64,000 nt of DNA from Planctomycetota bacterium (GTDB lineage Bacteria; Planctomycetota; Phycisphaerae; Phycisphaerales; UBA5793), in NCBI GenBank assembly GCA_013112555.1, contig JABFGK010000001.1, positions 1,772,581 to 1,836,580 on the forward strand. The letters run 5' to 3'. Shown here piece by piece: positions 46,043 to 56,206 of the stretch. Below the pieces are notes generated by a model that saw only the letters and a program-made list of their open reading frames with translations, was not told the origin of the DNA and made no database searches. The first letter of the stretch is position 1, and each line of letters starts with the position of its first letter. A program made the translations under genes and the position numbers.

Positions 46043-46270
46043 CTAAACAGGTGATTCCTCATCATCGCCGTCTGCAATTTCAATCTCACGGACGACCGTT
46101 TCGCGCAGGACGGTCTTGCCGCGGCGCTCCTCCCGAACTTCCTTGTCCACGACCATTCTATCGCGCCCACCGTCTTTGGCAGGATCATGCGTGATGCCGG
46201 ACCAGATATGGCCGACGAACTCGCCGAGCGCGCGCATCAACGGCTTCTTGTTTTCGCTGCCATCGGTCAT
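46043..46270 (-). CDS. Small charged protein after nuoE
   Basis: 75 residues from ATG 46270 (GTG 46285 or ATG 46279 would add a few). Not recognised. It is hydrophilic and strongly charged (VVDKEVREERRGKTVLRETVVREIEI), with an amphipathic start GEFVGHIWSGITHD. There are no cysteines. It lies between nuoE and a two-span membrane protein on the same strand. A short palindromic repeat sits directly in front of it. Confidence 0.55.
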   Translation of the reverse strand: MTDGSENKKPLMRALGEFVGHIWSGITHDPAKDGGRDRMVVDKEVREERRGKTVLRETVVREIEIADGDDEESPV

Positions 46271-46282
46271 ATGAATCATCTT

Positions 46283-46305
46283 CACGGGCGAGACGCCCGT
46301 GCCAC
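46283..46305. repeat. Short palindromic repeat CACGGGCG-AGA-CGCCCGTG
   Basis: An 8-bp arm at 46283-46290 and its exact complement at 46294-46301, followed by CCAC. The same arms, in the other orientation, are part of module A at 30436-30450 (GGCGGGCGTCTCGCCC). It lies in the 30-base gap after nuoE. Confidence 0.55.
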
Positions 46306-46315
46306 TACAGGATCA

Positions 46316-46849
46316 TCATGCATCGCCGCTCAGTTTATCGATCAGCGCATCGATCTTTTCGACCGTCAGGTCGTCCTGCCGCTCCTCGCCGAACAGGGCG
46401 CACGGGGCCGTATCGCACGAGCCGAGGCACTCCATTGTTCGAACGGTAAACAGGCCGTCCGGTGTCGTTTCGCCGGGCTCGATGTTCAACTTCGAACACA
46501 GATGGCCCAGCATCGTCTCGTGGCCGCATGCCTCGCAGGCGATCGACTGGCAGACGCCGATGACGTGCTTGCCGACCGGTTCGAGGAAGAAGTCGTCGTA
46601 GAAACTGGCAGTGTCGAGGACCTCGGCAGCCGTCAGTTCGAGAAAGGTCGCAATCTCCTCAAGCGCCTGGAACGGCAGATAGCCGACATGGTGCTGGACA
46701 TCGTGCAGGATCGGCAGCAGGGCTGCCCTTTTATTGGCATAGCGCGGCAGAATCGAGTCTGTGTAGTAGGACGTCATCTCGTCGGACAGATACGGCTCAT
46801 CACGCCGTTCGATCTGCTGTGTCGCTGAGTCTTTGGTGATCCATGCCAT
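46316..46849 (-). CDS. nuoE: NADH-quinone oxidoreductase subunit E
   Basis: 24-kDa subunit of complex I with a 2Fe-2S cluster, 177 residues. The helical N-terminal part (LLPILHDVQHHVGYLP) precedes the thioredoxin-like domain. Cluster ligands fit C-x4-C in VCQSIACEACG and C-x3-C in MECLGSCDTAPC, as in the family. It lies 84 bases downstream of nuoD on the same strand. A homologous subunit exists in NAD-reducing hydrogenases and formate dehydrogenases, but adjacency to nuoD supports complex I. Confidence 0.92.
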   Translation of the reverse strand: MAWITKDSATQQIERRDEPYLSDEMTSYYTDSILPRYANKRAALLPILHDVQHHVGYLPFQALEEIATFLELTAAEVLDTASFYDDFFLEPVGKHVIGVCQSIACEACGHETMLGHLCSKLNIEPGETTPDGLFTVRTMECLGSCDTAPCALFGEERQDDLTVEKIDALIDKLSGDA

Positions 46850-46933
46850 CTGGGTACCGCTCCCGGTCGTTCATTCACTCACTGGATATATGCAAAACGA
46901 CTCCCGACCCCTTTTCCGGAATCCTGCGATTCA

Positions 46934-48229
46934 TCAGCGGTCGAGTTCTGCTGCGATGATGTTCAGGCTGCCCAGGACTGCCACCGTATCAGACAGCATG
47001 TGGCCCTCGAGCATCTTGCCGAATACCGAATAGTTGATGAAGGACGGCGGGCGGGTGCGCACACGCCACGGCCGGGCGCTACCGTCAGACACGATGTAGT
47101 AGCCGAGTTCGCCGTTGGCCGTTTCCTGACTCGCGTAGCACTCGGCCACAGGGCTCTTCCAGCCACGATTCGTCATCACCAGTTCGAAGTGCTGAATCAG
47201 ACCCTCAATCGAGCCGTACACCTGGTTCTTGTCCGGCTTGACCATCTTGGAATCAGCATACACATCGACCGGGCCGTCCGGGATGGTGTCAATCAGTTGC
47301 TTGATGATCGAAATCGACTCGCGCATCTCATAGAGCCGCACGTAGTACCGGCAGAAGACGTCACCGTCGTCCATGACCGGCACCTTGAAGCGGACTGCCT
47401 CAGCACCCTGCCCGTCCCAATTGTCTGCATAGCACAGGTACGGCTCATCCTTGCGGAGATCACGCCGAACACCTGACGCCCGTGCCACGGGACCGGACAA
47501 CGACCAGCCGATGGCATCTTCACGATTGATGACCCCGACACCCCGCGTGCGATCGTGGAAGATGCGGTTCTTGTTGAGCAATGCCTCCAACTCATCAATC
47601 GCTTTCGGCAGTTCCACATTGATAAACGTATTGACCAGCGTCTTGAACATGGCCTCATCGGGCAGATCCTGTTTCAAGCCCCCCACTCGCGTCCAGTCCG
47701 TATGAAAACGCTGGCCGCAGATGAGATCACAGATGTCCATGATGCGTTCGCGCTGGTTGAACACATACAGGAAGCCGGTAAAGGCCCCGAGGTCGAGTGC
47801 TGAGGCCCCGACACACAGCAGGTGGTCCTGGATACGCCCGATTTCAGCCATGATGGTCCGCAGGATCTTGCACCGCGGCGTGATATCAATGCCGAACAGT
47901 TTCTCAACGGCATGATGCCAGGCAATGTCGTTGGAGATCGGCGAGACGTAGTTCATTCGACTGACGACCGTGACGTACTGGTTGTAGTCGTGATGCTCGC
48001 CGAGTTTCTCGAAGCCGGAGTGCAGATACCCGATGTGGGGGGTGGCCCGAACGATCCGCTCGCCGTCGAGTTCGAGCACGATCCGCAGCGTCGTGTGGGT
48101 GGCCGGGTGTTGCGGCCCGAAATTCAGGACCCAGCGATCGCCCTCGGCATCCTTGTGCTCGTTGAGGTAATCGACGCTCTCGATATCGACGTCATACGCC
48201 TCTTCGTGACGTTTCAACGTGTACGGCAT
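46934..48229 (-). CDS. nuoD: NADH-quinone oxidoreductase subunit D
   Basis: 49-kDa subunit of complex I, lining the quinone site; 431 residues, complete. The signature GPQHPATHTTLRIVLELDG is at residues ~38-56. The HIGYLHSGFEKLGEH helix, the NQYVTVVSRMNYV segment and the RPWRVRTRPPSFIN end are typical, and the C-terminal Asp-Arg is seen (ELDR). It opens the nuoD-nuoE unit on the minus strand. nuoC is in a separate cluster at 41018-41545. The 297-base gap to the divergent mutase gene must hold both promoters. Confidence 0.94.
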   Translation of the reverse strand: MPYTLKRHEEAYDVDIESVDYLNEHKDAEGDRWVLNFGPQHPATHTTLRIVLELDGERIVRATPHIGYLHSGFEKLGEHHDYNQYVTVVSRMNYVSPISNDIAWHHAVEKLFGIDITPRCKILRTIMAEIGRIQDHLLCVGASALDLGAFTGFLYVFNQRERIMDICDLICGQRFHTDWTRVGGLKQDLPDEAMFKTLVNTFINVELPKAIDELEALLNKNRIFHDRTRGVGVINREDAIGWSLSGPVARASGVRRDLRKDEPYLCYADNWDGQGAEAVRFKVPVMDDGDVFCRYYVRLYEMRESISIIKQLIDTIPDGPVDVYADSKMVKPDKNQVYGSIEGLIQHFELVMTNRGWKSPVAECYASQETANGELGYYIVSDGSARPWRVRTRPPSFINYSVFGKMLEGHMLSDTVAVLGSLNIIAAELDR

Positions 48230-48438
48230 TGCGTACCCCTGTTCGCTCGCAAATCGGGATCAGGAATCAGTCACCAGCCCTGCAACCCGGCAACGGCCGA
48301 CCATCCGCCCGATCGGCCTCTGCTCCCGGGACAGGCGAGTATACGAAGGCGTCCCAACAACGCCAAGCAATCGAACCTGCCGATCTGAAATACCGTGCTT
48401 TCCCTGCAAACGGCAGGATCAGGGCAGTCGAGGCGGTT

Positions 48439-48470
48439 TTGCCACACATCTGCACCCGACCGCGTATAAT
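48439..48470 (+). promoter_or_regulatory. Candidate promoter of the mutase gene
   Basis: A consensus -10 box TATAAT at 48465-48470, about 57 bases before the start at 48527. The nearest -35-like hexamer, TTGCCA at 48439-48444, is 20 bases away, which is long, so activator help or a weak -35 is likely. Confidence 0.45.
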
Positions 48471-48526
48471 ATGGGAGTCAGTCCGATTTCAGTCTGGGAT
48501 CGGAGCCACTCTGGGAGAACACTCAC

Positions 48527-50236
<1,710 letters not shown>

Positions 50237-50245
50237 TTTCCGACG

Positions 50246-50290
50246 ATCCGCGACCGTGAGGGAGCGGGCCCATTCCTCGCCCGCCATGGC
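50246..50290. repeat. Partial interspersed repeat, module A
   Basis: CCGCGACCGTGAGGGAGCGG followed by GCCC and a CCCGCCATGGCGG palindromic tail, parallel to 1606-1660. It lies in the gap between the mutase and nitrilase-like genes. That gap (50237-50433) has no gene. Confidence 0.5.
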
Positions 50291-50433
50291 GGACGACGTG
50301 GGAATCCGAGAGTTGATACATACGCCCACCCCATCGGGCAGAGGGGTGAAGCGACAATACGGGTTCCACTCGCTGTGCTCGTGTAATCCGTGCCACCCTT
50401 GAGACCGCCCCACTTCCCAATCTATCATCCCCC

Positions 50434-51294
50434 ATGATGATGACGCGAATCGCATTGATCCAACAATCTGCATCGGACGACAGGGTGGCGAATCGGGAAA
50501 CCGGACTGGCCAACGCGCGCCGGGCCGTCGAGGAGCATCACGCCAACGTGATCGCCTTTGCCGAACTCGCCTTCGAATCCTTCTATCCCCAGAAGCGGGC
50601 CACGCCCGAGGTACTCGCGCTCGCTGAACCGATCCCCGGCCCGACAACCGACCGCTTCTGCGCGCTGGCCAAGGAGCTTGGCGTCGTCATTGTCCTCAAC
50701 CTCTTTGAGCGTGACGGCGACAATACCTTTGACTCGTCCCCCGTGATCGATGCCGACGGCTCGATTCTCGGATCCACGCGCATGTTCCACGTCCCCGACA
50801 TGCCCTGCTTCCACGAACAAGGCTACTACACACTCGGCGACCACGGGGCTCCGGTGTATGACACCGCCGCCGGCCGTATCGGGACCGCGATCTGCTATGA
50901 CCGACACTTCCCCGAGTACATGCGTGCACTCGGGGTCGCAGGCGCCGATCTGGTCATCACCCCCCAGGCCGGCGCCGTCGGCGAGTGGCCGCCCGGGTTG
51001 TATGAGGCCGAGATGCGTATCGCTGCCTTTCAAAATGGGTATTTCTCAGCCCTGTGCAACCGAGTCGGCCAGGAGGAGTTTCTCGACTTTGCCGGCGAGT
51101 CGTTCGTGTGCGATCCGGGGGGGAACGTCATCGCCCGAGCCGGCACCGGCACGGATGAAATCCTGACCTGTGATGTCGATCTCACCGAGTGTGCCAAATC
51201 CCATGCTCGCCGAATCTTCATGGGTGATCGCAGGCCTGAGGCATATGCCGACTGGCTGGCTCGCCCCTTTCAGCACAGGGATGGCACCACGTGA
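50434..51294 (+). CDS. Nitrilase-superfamily amidohydrolase with Lys-to-Met change
   Basis: Carbon-nitrogen hydrolase fold, 286 residues. Of the Glu-Lys-Cys triad, Glu is seen in IAFAELAFESFYP and Cys in TAICYDRHFPEYMRAL. The Lys, normally the fifth residue of a G-K-Y-R-K-x-H-x-P-type segment, is replaced: here GSTRMFHVPD, with ATG (Met) at that codon. The rest is intact (GYYTLGDHGAPVYDTAAGRIG, PQAGAVGEWPPGLYEAEMRIA). The change may be a subfamily trait rather than a lesion. It could be N-carbamoylputrescine amidase-like or a relative; the substrate is unknown. Three ATG codons start the frame. Its stop overlaps the acylphosphatase start. Confidence 0.8.
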   Translation: MMMTRIALIQQSASDDRVANRETGLANARRAVEEHHANVIAFAELAFESFYPQKRATPEVLALAEPIPGPTTDRFCALAKELGVVIVLNLFERDGDNTFDSSPVIDADGSILGSTRMFHVPDMPCFHEQGYYTLGDHGAPVYDTAAGRIGTAICYDRHFPEYMRALGVAGADLVITPQAGAVGEWPPGLYEAEMRIAAFQNGYFSALCNRVGQEEFLDFAGESFVCDPGGNVIARAGTGTDEILTCDVDLTECAKSHARRIFMGDRRPEAYADWLARPFQHRDGTT

Positions 51295-51593
51295 TGGCTG
51301 AGCAATGCAAGGACGATCAGGTGCGGTGCCACGCCCGGTTTCAGGGGCGCGTGCAGGGGGTTGGATTTCGCATGACCACCTGCTCCTGTGCCAAGCCCTA
51401 TTGGCCGGATGTCACCGGCTGGGTGCGAAATGAGCCGGACGGCTCAGTGAGCATGGTCGCCGAAGGACCGCGGGGGAAACTCGAATCGTTGCTGGCCGAC
51501 CTGCAGAGCCGGATGCAGCGAAACATCCACGATGCTGCCGTCCACTGGTCGGAACCATCGGGCGAATTCACCGGCTTTGAAACACGCTACTGA
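51294..51593 (+). CDS. acyP: Acylphosphatase
   Basis: Hydrolyses acyl phosphates such as carbamoyl or 1,3-bisphosphoglycerate phosphates; 99 residues. The active-site Arg is in FQGRVQGVGFRMTT and the Asn in VTGWVRNEPDGSV, both in normal spacing. ATG 51294 overlaps the nitrilase-like stop as TGATG (a GTG at 51291 is also in frame), so translation is likely coupled. Its stop overlaps that of the convergent NapH-like gene by seven bases. Confidence 0.9.
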   Translation: MAEQCKDDQVRCHARFQGRVQGVGFRMTTCSCAKPYWPDVTGWVRNEPDGSVSMVAEGPRGKLESLLADLQSRMQRNIHDAAVHWSEPSGEFTGFETRY

Positions 51594-52528
51594 TCGGTTG
51601 ACGTGGCTGCCTCTTCCGGCTCTTCCTTGTTGCGTTCGATCCGCTGATCACCCTGGTAGAAGCCGAATCGGAGTGGGACTTCGCTGATGCCACGACGCTC
51701 GGCAGCCAGATCAATCATCATCTCACATGCCTGGATGCAATCCCCGCACTTGAGGCAATGGTTGTTGCCGGGCGCATCGGGCAGTGCGATCCCGCCGCGT
51801 GGGGAGGCGGATTCGACCAGGTTCATTGGATCGAGATCGACCGGGCAGACCTTGATACAGGCGTTGCAATGAAGACAGGCATCGGCGCTGCCGTCGGAGG
51901 TTCCTTCACGGAAGTTGATCCCGAAGCCGTCGCTCGGGGCCACGAACGAGTAATACAGACCAATCGGGCAGGTCGTCATGCAGAAGCGCCATCTGGCATA
52001 CCAGCCCAGCGCCCACAAGCCGGCTGTGCTGCTGACCAGCACCCCCCAGGCCAGCATCGTCGGCCAGCCGAACCCGGCCCAGAAGACCTCGGCCGACGTC
52101 CACCAGAGCATGCATGAAAACACGAGGAGAAAACTGTGCCCATACGGCCCGGCCCGGTCACGCCACAGTTTCCAGGCCGGCGTGTTCTTGTTTGGCTTCA
52201 TCTGGGCGACGTCACTGAGGCGATTGAGAAAACCAACCGGGCAACCCCAGCCGCAGAACATGCGGCCACAGGCCAGATTGATCAGAAAGGTCACCACGTA
52301 CAGTGCAGCAATCCCGACAATGACGCCGGCCAGCCCTTCGCGGAAGTCAGCCTCCCGACACAGCATGCGATGATGCCCGCTGTACAGATCGACACGGGCT
52401 GCCCCGGTCAATGGGACCAGAAAGAGGATCGCCACCGTGATGAGTTGGCTGCCATAGCGGGACCAGACATACCGGTGCCCACGCAACTCCACGCGGGGCA
52501 GCACCTTGAGACGTATGTCGGTCGCCAT
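51587..52528 (-). CDS. NapH-like membrane ferredoxin
   Basis: Membrane iron-sulphur protein of the NapH/MauN/RnfC-like class, 313 residues. Around four hydrophobic spans (SQLITVAILFLVPLTGAA, GLAGVIVGIAALYVVTFLINLA and others) carry CGRMFCGWGCPVGF and FCMTTCPIGLYYS, typical of this family. The C-terminal part has two 4Fe-4S motifs: CLHCNACIKVCPVDLD and CLKCGDCIQACEMM. It should move electrons through the inner membrane; the partner is unknown. Ribosome site GGAG is five bases before ATG 52528. It overlaps the acylphosphatase end. No nap, mau or rnf genes flank it. Confidence 0.85.
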   Translation of the reverse strand: MATDIRLKVLPRVELRGHRYVWSRYGSQLITVAILFLVPLTGAARVDLYSGHHRMLCREADFREGLAGVIVGIAALYVVTFLINLACGRMFCGWGCPVGFLNRLSDVAQMKPNKNTPAWKLWRDRAGPYGHSFLLVFSCMLWWTSAEVFWAGFGWPTMLAWGVLVSSTAGLWALGWYARWRFCMTTCPIGLYYSFVAPSDGFGINFREGTSDGSADACLHCNACIKVCPVDLDPMNLVESASPRGGIALPDAPGNNHCLKCGDCIQACEMMIDLAAERRGISEVPLRFGFYQGDQRIERNKEEPEEAATSTDQ

Positions 52529-52643
52529 ATCCACTCCGATCCATCCCGTGCACACACACACGCGCGAGCGCAGATCATACATACGAATCGGAGATAATCC
52601 GGGTCGTCTACATCAATTGAGCAATCGACATGATTTTCAGGAG

Positions 52644-53405
52644 TCAGGCACCGACGCGCAGGCGCTGGGCCAGGAAGTTCGGCAGGCCCGCTTCGAGAAT
52701 CGCCTTGTGTGCTGCATCGACGTCGTAGGGAATCCGGTAGACAGCAAACGAACAGGTCCCGGTATCGAGGATGCCGAAACTCGATTCCGGGTTCCCATCA
52801 CGGGGCTGACCGACGCTGCCGGGATTGATGATGTATCGGTAGCCGGGATCGAGTCGCAACGGCAGGCGCGGCGGGAGCAGGGCAACCCGAATGTCTTTCG
52901 CATCGACCATGGCATAGCCCACCTCGGGCGTGCCGAACGCGATCGGGATGTGCGTGTGGCCGACAAACAGGCAGAAGTTGTCGAATCCGCCGTAGGCCAG
53001 CGCTGCAATGTGCTGATCATGGATGTAGTCGGTCGGGCCGTCGACGACCGGGCTGCCGTGGCTGACGGTAACTTGATCCAGAAAGCCCATGGCTGGCATT
53101 TCAGCAATCTGACTCAGATGCCTCGGATGGAGACGCGTCTTGGTGAACTCGATGGCCGAAGCGGCCGTGCTGTTGAATCGCTTGATTTCCGTGTCGTCAA
53201 TCACAGCCAGGTCATGATTCCCCTGGATGCAGAAATCCGTGCGGTCTGCGATGATGTCGAGGCACTCGGCCGGGTGAGGACCATACCCGACAATATCACC
53301 CAGGCAGATAATGCCGTCGACACCGAGGCGTTCGATCTCCTGGAGAACGACCTCAAGTGCAAAAAGGTTGCCATGGATATCGGAAATAAAAGCGTACCGT
53401 GCCAC
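52644..53405 (-). CDS. Calcineurin-like metallophosphoesterase
   Basis: Dimetal phosphoesterase of the YfcE/MJ0936-like group, 253 residues. The metal ligands are in ISDIHGN, LGDIVGYGPHP, IQGNHD, TVSHGSP and VGHTHIP, with the closing NPGSVGQPRDG. Substrates in this group vary (phosphodiesters, Ap4A, phosphate monoesters), so activity is not fixed. ATG 53405 is the only reasonable start. It appears monocistronic; no ribosome site stands out. Confidence 0.9.
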   Translation of the reverse strand: MARYAFISDIHGNLFALEVVLQEIERLGVDGIICLGDIVGYGPHPAECLDIIADRTDFCIQGNHDLAVIDDTEIKRFNSTAASAIEFTKTRLHPRHLSQIAEMPAMGFLDQVTVSHGSPVVDGPTDYIHDQHIAALAYGGFDNFCLFVGHTHIPIAFGTPEVGYAMVDAKDIRVALLPPRLPLRLDPGYRYIINPGSVGQPRDGNPESSFGILDTGTCSFAVYRIPYDVDAAHKAILEAGLPNFLAQRLRVGA

Positions 53406-53820
53406 GGGTTCGATTCCATTCGTTCAGAGGGCTGACCTCACTCTTCTCCTGAGACTGCCGAGCCGCACAGGCTTCAGTTGTTCAGACGCGTCACAGCAGG
53501 TCGCGACTGCGGAAAAACTGCGAATTACCGTCAAATGAGCAGATTCGCTTGATTCTCCGCATGTGCAGTTCGCCCCCTCGGACGCAGTAACGACGATTGC
53601 CTGTACCTGTATATTCGGAATCTGCATCGGCGATTTGCCGAGTTGATGACTGTCTCACTGCGGAAACCGGGTCGGCTGCAGTTCTCCTAACAGGAGTCTT
53701 GCATACAGGCGGCCTAAATCGTCCCTTGCCGCCATGCTCGGTCTGCCGTCAGTCCCCATAGTGATCGGACCAGGGCGCTACCGCCGGGCTGACTTGGCTT
53801 CAGGGCCCCTGGTGACGGAC
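53406..53820. other. Gap without supported gene
   Basis: 415 bases between the phosphoesterase start and the infC stop. There is a small hairpin CTCCT-AAC-AGGAG at 53684-53696. The expected rpmI-rplT genes downstream of infC are not here. No gene-like frame is supported. Confidence 0.5.
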
Positions 53821-54615
53821 TCAACGATCCACTTCCACCGTCTCCTCAGAGGCTTCGGGCTGGGGCTGGGGCTGGGGCTGATCCTCAGCCGGGCCGTCCT
53901 GCTTCTGCTGCTCGGGCTGTGCATTCGGCGAATCGTCAGGCTTCTGCGCCTCCTCGGCTGCAGCCTCGGCCTTTGCTTCCTCGGCTGCCTTGTTCTCCGA
54001 CTTCTCCTTGTCGGCACTTGCCTTTGCAGCGGCATCGTCGGCACGCTTCATGGCTTGGATCTTCGCCTTGTCCGGGGCCACGATCATCACCATGCGCCGC
54101 CCGTTGAACCGAGGCGTCATCTCGACCTTGCCGATGTCGGCCAACGTATCCTCGATCTCGCGCATCCGCTCGTAGCCTGACTGCTTGTGCTGCATCTCCC
54201 GGCCCTGGAACGGCTGAATGATCTGCACCTTGTGCCCGTCCATAAGAAACGCCCGGACCTGATTCATCCGCATCTGAATGTCATGCGGGTCAATCCGCAA
54301 TGACCGCCCCAGACGGATCTCTTTCATTTCCGTCCGTTTCGATCCGGACTTGGCCTTGTGTTCCTTCTTGGATTGCTGGTACTTGTACTTGCCGTAGTCC
54401 ATGATGCGGCAGACCGGCGGGCGCGAATCCGCAGAAATCTCCACCAGATCCAGTCCGGCCTCGCGCGCAAGCGACTTCGCTTCGTCGAGTTCGATCACAC
54501 CGTATTGCTCATTGTCCGGACCGATGCAACGCACCGGCGAGATGCGAATCATGTCGTTGACTCGCTCGCGACGAACGCTCATGTCCCTTTGGCTGATAAA
54601 TCGGCGGCGTGCTAT
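53821..54615 (-). CDS. infC: Translation initiation factor IF-3, AUA start
   Basis: IF-3 holds the 30S subunit and checks start codons. The conserved core is seen: RVNDMIRISPVRCIGPDNEQYGVI, VEISADSRPPVCRIMDYGKYKYQQSKK, the linker, then GRSLRIDPHDIQMRM, GHKVQIIQPFQGREM and MTPRFNGRRMVMIVAP. The tail (~75 residues) is rich in Ala, Glu, Lys, Gln and Pro. The start is unusual: TAAGGAG with eight-base spacing precedes ATA at 54615, giving ARRRFISQRDMSVRR, like IF-3 starts; the later ATG 54582 has AAAGGGAC only three bases away. IF-3 genes often use AUU, AUC or AUA for autoregulation. 264 residues by this reading. No rpmI or rplT follows. Confidence 0.85.
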   Translation of the reverse strand: MARRRFISQRDMSVRRERVNDMIRISPVRCIGPDNEQYGVIELDEAKSLAREAGLDLVEISADSRPPVCRIMDYGKYKYQQSKKEHKAKSGSKRTEMKEIRLGRSLRIDPHDIQMRMNQVRAFLMDGHKVQIIQPFQGREMQHKQSGYERMREIEDTLADIGKVEMTPRFNGRRMVMIVAPDKAKIQAMKRADDAAAKASADKEKSENKAAEEAKAEAAAEEAQKPDDSPNAQPEQQKQDGPAEDQPQPQPQPEASEETVEVDR

Positions 54616-54900
54616 GGGTGATTCTCCTTATTCCCATGTGTACGGTCGGTCAGGCCTGCCCCATTCCCTGTGACGGCGCATAGACAACCGGCCGGTATTT
54701 CACGTCGTAACGACACGACGGTGACCATCTGAGTGCAAGTGTTCGAATTGACAAGGTGTGTTCGGCTCATGAATCTGAAGCCGAACGGTCAAGAACTGCC
54801 ATAGCGTGCAGGCATAGCTGATCCGTCAAGTAAGATACCTCACTGTACAACCTCAATAACCCACGTCCCTTCGCAGGGAGAGGTTGCCGTCGTCCTCCTC
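54616..54900 (-). ncRNA. Structured 5' leader of infC
   Basis: The transcript region between the candidate promoter and the start is nearly 280 bases and can fold: CAACCTC/GAGGTTG at 54848-54886 around an inner CCCT/AGGG, GTTCGGCT/AGCCGAAC at 54760-54786 (perfect 8 bp), and CGTCGT/ACGACG at 54703-54720. No T-runs follow, so these are not terminators. It could be a control leader. This is inferred from base pairing only. Confidence 0.4.
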
Positions 54901-54929
54901 AAGATATCACCCCTTTGCGGCCGTGGCAA
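54901..54929 (-). promoter_or_regulatory. Candidate infC promoter
   Basis: On the minus strand TTGCCA (54929-54924) and TATCTT (54906-54901) are separated by exactly 17 bases, close to the sigma-70 layout. It lies about 290 bases before the infC start and within the gap after queA. Confidence 0.5.
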
Positions 54930-54983
54930 GCAGAATAACTCGGTATCGGACATTCATTTCTCGTATTGGCGGGAGAACGGCCC

Positions 54984-56151
54984 TCAGGAGGCTGAACCAT
55001 CGGTACCGCACCCGGGGGGGGTAGCCGGGATCAGCATGCAGTCGCCATACGAATAGAACCGGTACCTCCGGTCCACCGCGATTCGGTACGCCGATAGGAG
55101 ACGTTCAAGTCCGACAAAGGCCCCGACGAGAGCCAGCAACGTCGAGCACGGCAGATGAAAGTTCGTCAGCAGGCCGTCAACGAGGCGAAACGGATAGCCG
55201 GGCGTTATCAGCAGATCCGTCGTCCCCGTCACCTCGCGATGTGCTGCTCCTGATACCGACAGGCACTCGGGATCGAGACTCTCCAGGCATCGGACGGACG
55301 TGGTCCCCACCGCCACGATGCGCCCCCCCGCTTGGCGCGCATTCGCAATGGCATCGAGTGTGCTTCCCGGCACGGAATACCACTCTCGGTGCATCGCATG
55401 CTGCTGCACATACTCAGCCGTGATCGGTTTGAAAGTTCCGGCACCGACATGGAGCGTCAGTTTGGCAATCCTGACGCCGCCGTCAACCAGTTTGCCAAGC
55501 AGGTGATCGGTAAAGTGCAGCCCGGCTGTTGGAGCAGCCACGGAGCCGGGCTCGGTGGCGTACACGGTCTGGTACATGCTGCGGTCCTCAGCGTCTGCGA
55601 TCCGGCTTTCATCATGGTCAGCACGGCGTTGACGGGCCTTGAGGATGTACGGCGGCAGCGGTGTACGCCCGACCCGATTCAGGATCTGCAGTGTGTCATC
55701 ATCGGCGGCTGCCGGCCCTTGCCCACCCTCGACGATCACATGCCAGGTGTTGCCGGTTTCAGCAGCAGGCGGACTGACAAGTTCGAGATGAATGCCGGAG
55801 GGCTGGTCGTCAGCGTCGACAAGTTCGATGCGCTGACCGGCACGCAGCCGTCCATTACTGCGCAGCATCATGCTCCATCCGTTGTCAGCCGACACACCCA
55901 GGTACAACCCTTCAACCGCGCCACCGGTATCGCACCGCTTGCCGACGACTCGGGCCGGCACGACGCGTTTGGTTGAGAACCAACAGATCGCCGGCGTTCA
56001 GGTACGATGGAAGATCACGAACGCTGTGGTGATCGGGATTGCCGAGGTCGCGTGGCAGAACCATCATGCGGGCGTCATCCCGCCTGGCGGCCGGTTGCGT
56101 CGCGATCAACTCCGGAGGAAGGTGGTATTCGAGATCACTCGTTCTGAGCAT
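54984..56151 (-). pseudogene. queA: S-adenosylmethionine:tRNA ribosyltransferase-isomerase, frameshifted
   Basis: QueA makes epoxyqueuosine in tRNA. The first frame from ATG 56151 (MLRTSDLEYHLPPELIATQP) runs to DLLVLNQTR and is lost. The rest, beginning in another frame near 55964 (RVVPARVVGKRCDTGG), carries all later motifs: LPPYI, YQTVYATEPGSVAAPTAGLHF, HVGAGTFKPI, FHLPCSTLLALVGAF, YRFYSYGDCMLI. Adding CG into the ACGCG tract restores NQTRVVPAR. So two bases are missing (or one is extra) at 55962-55968. It is a true lesion or a sequencing error. An ATG at 56217 overlaps the ComEA-like gene and is an alternative start. The 3' part is complete. Confidence 0.85.
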
Positions 56152-56206
56152 GGGTCTGACCTCGGAGTCTGACGGCACAACGGGAGACGGAGTGATCGGC
56201 TCGCTC

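Noticed and set aside
53406..53820. rpmI or rplT expected downstream of infC
   Set aside because: No L35- or L20-like sequence on either strand.
53734..54180. A leucine-rich plus-strand frame opposite the infC tail
   Set aside because: The leucine-rich run is the complement of the Ala/Glu/Gln/Pro-rich IF-3 tail.
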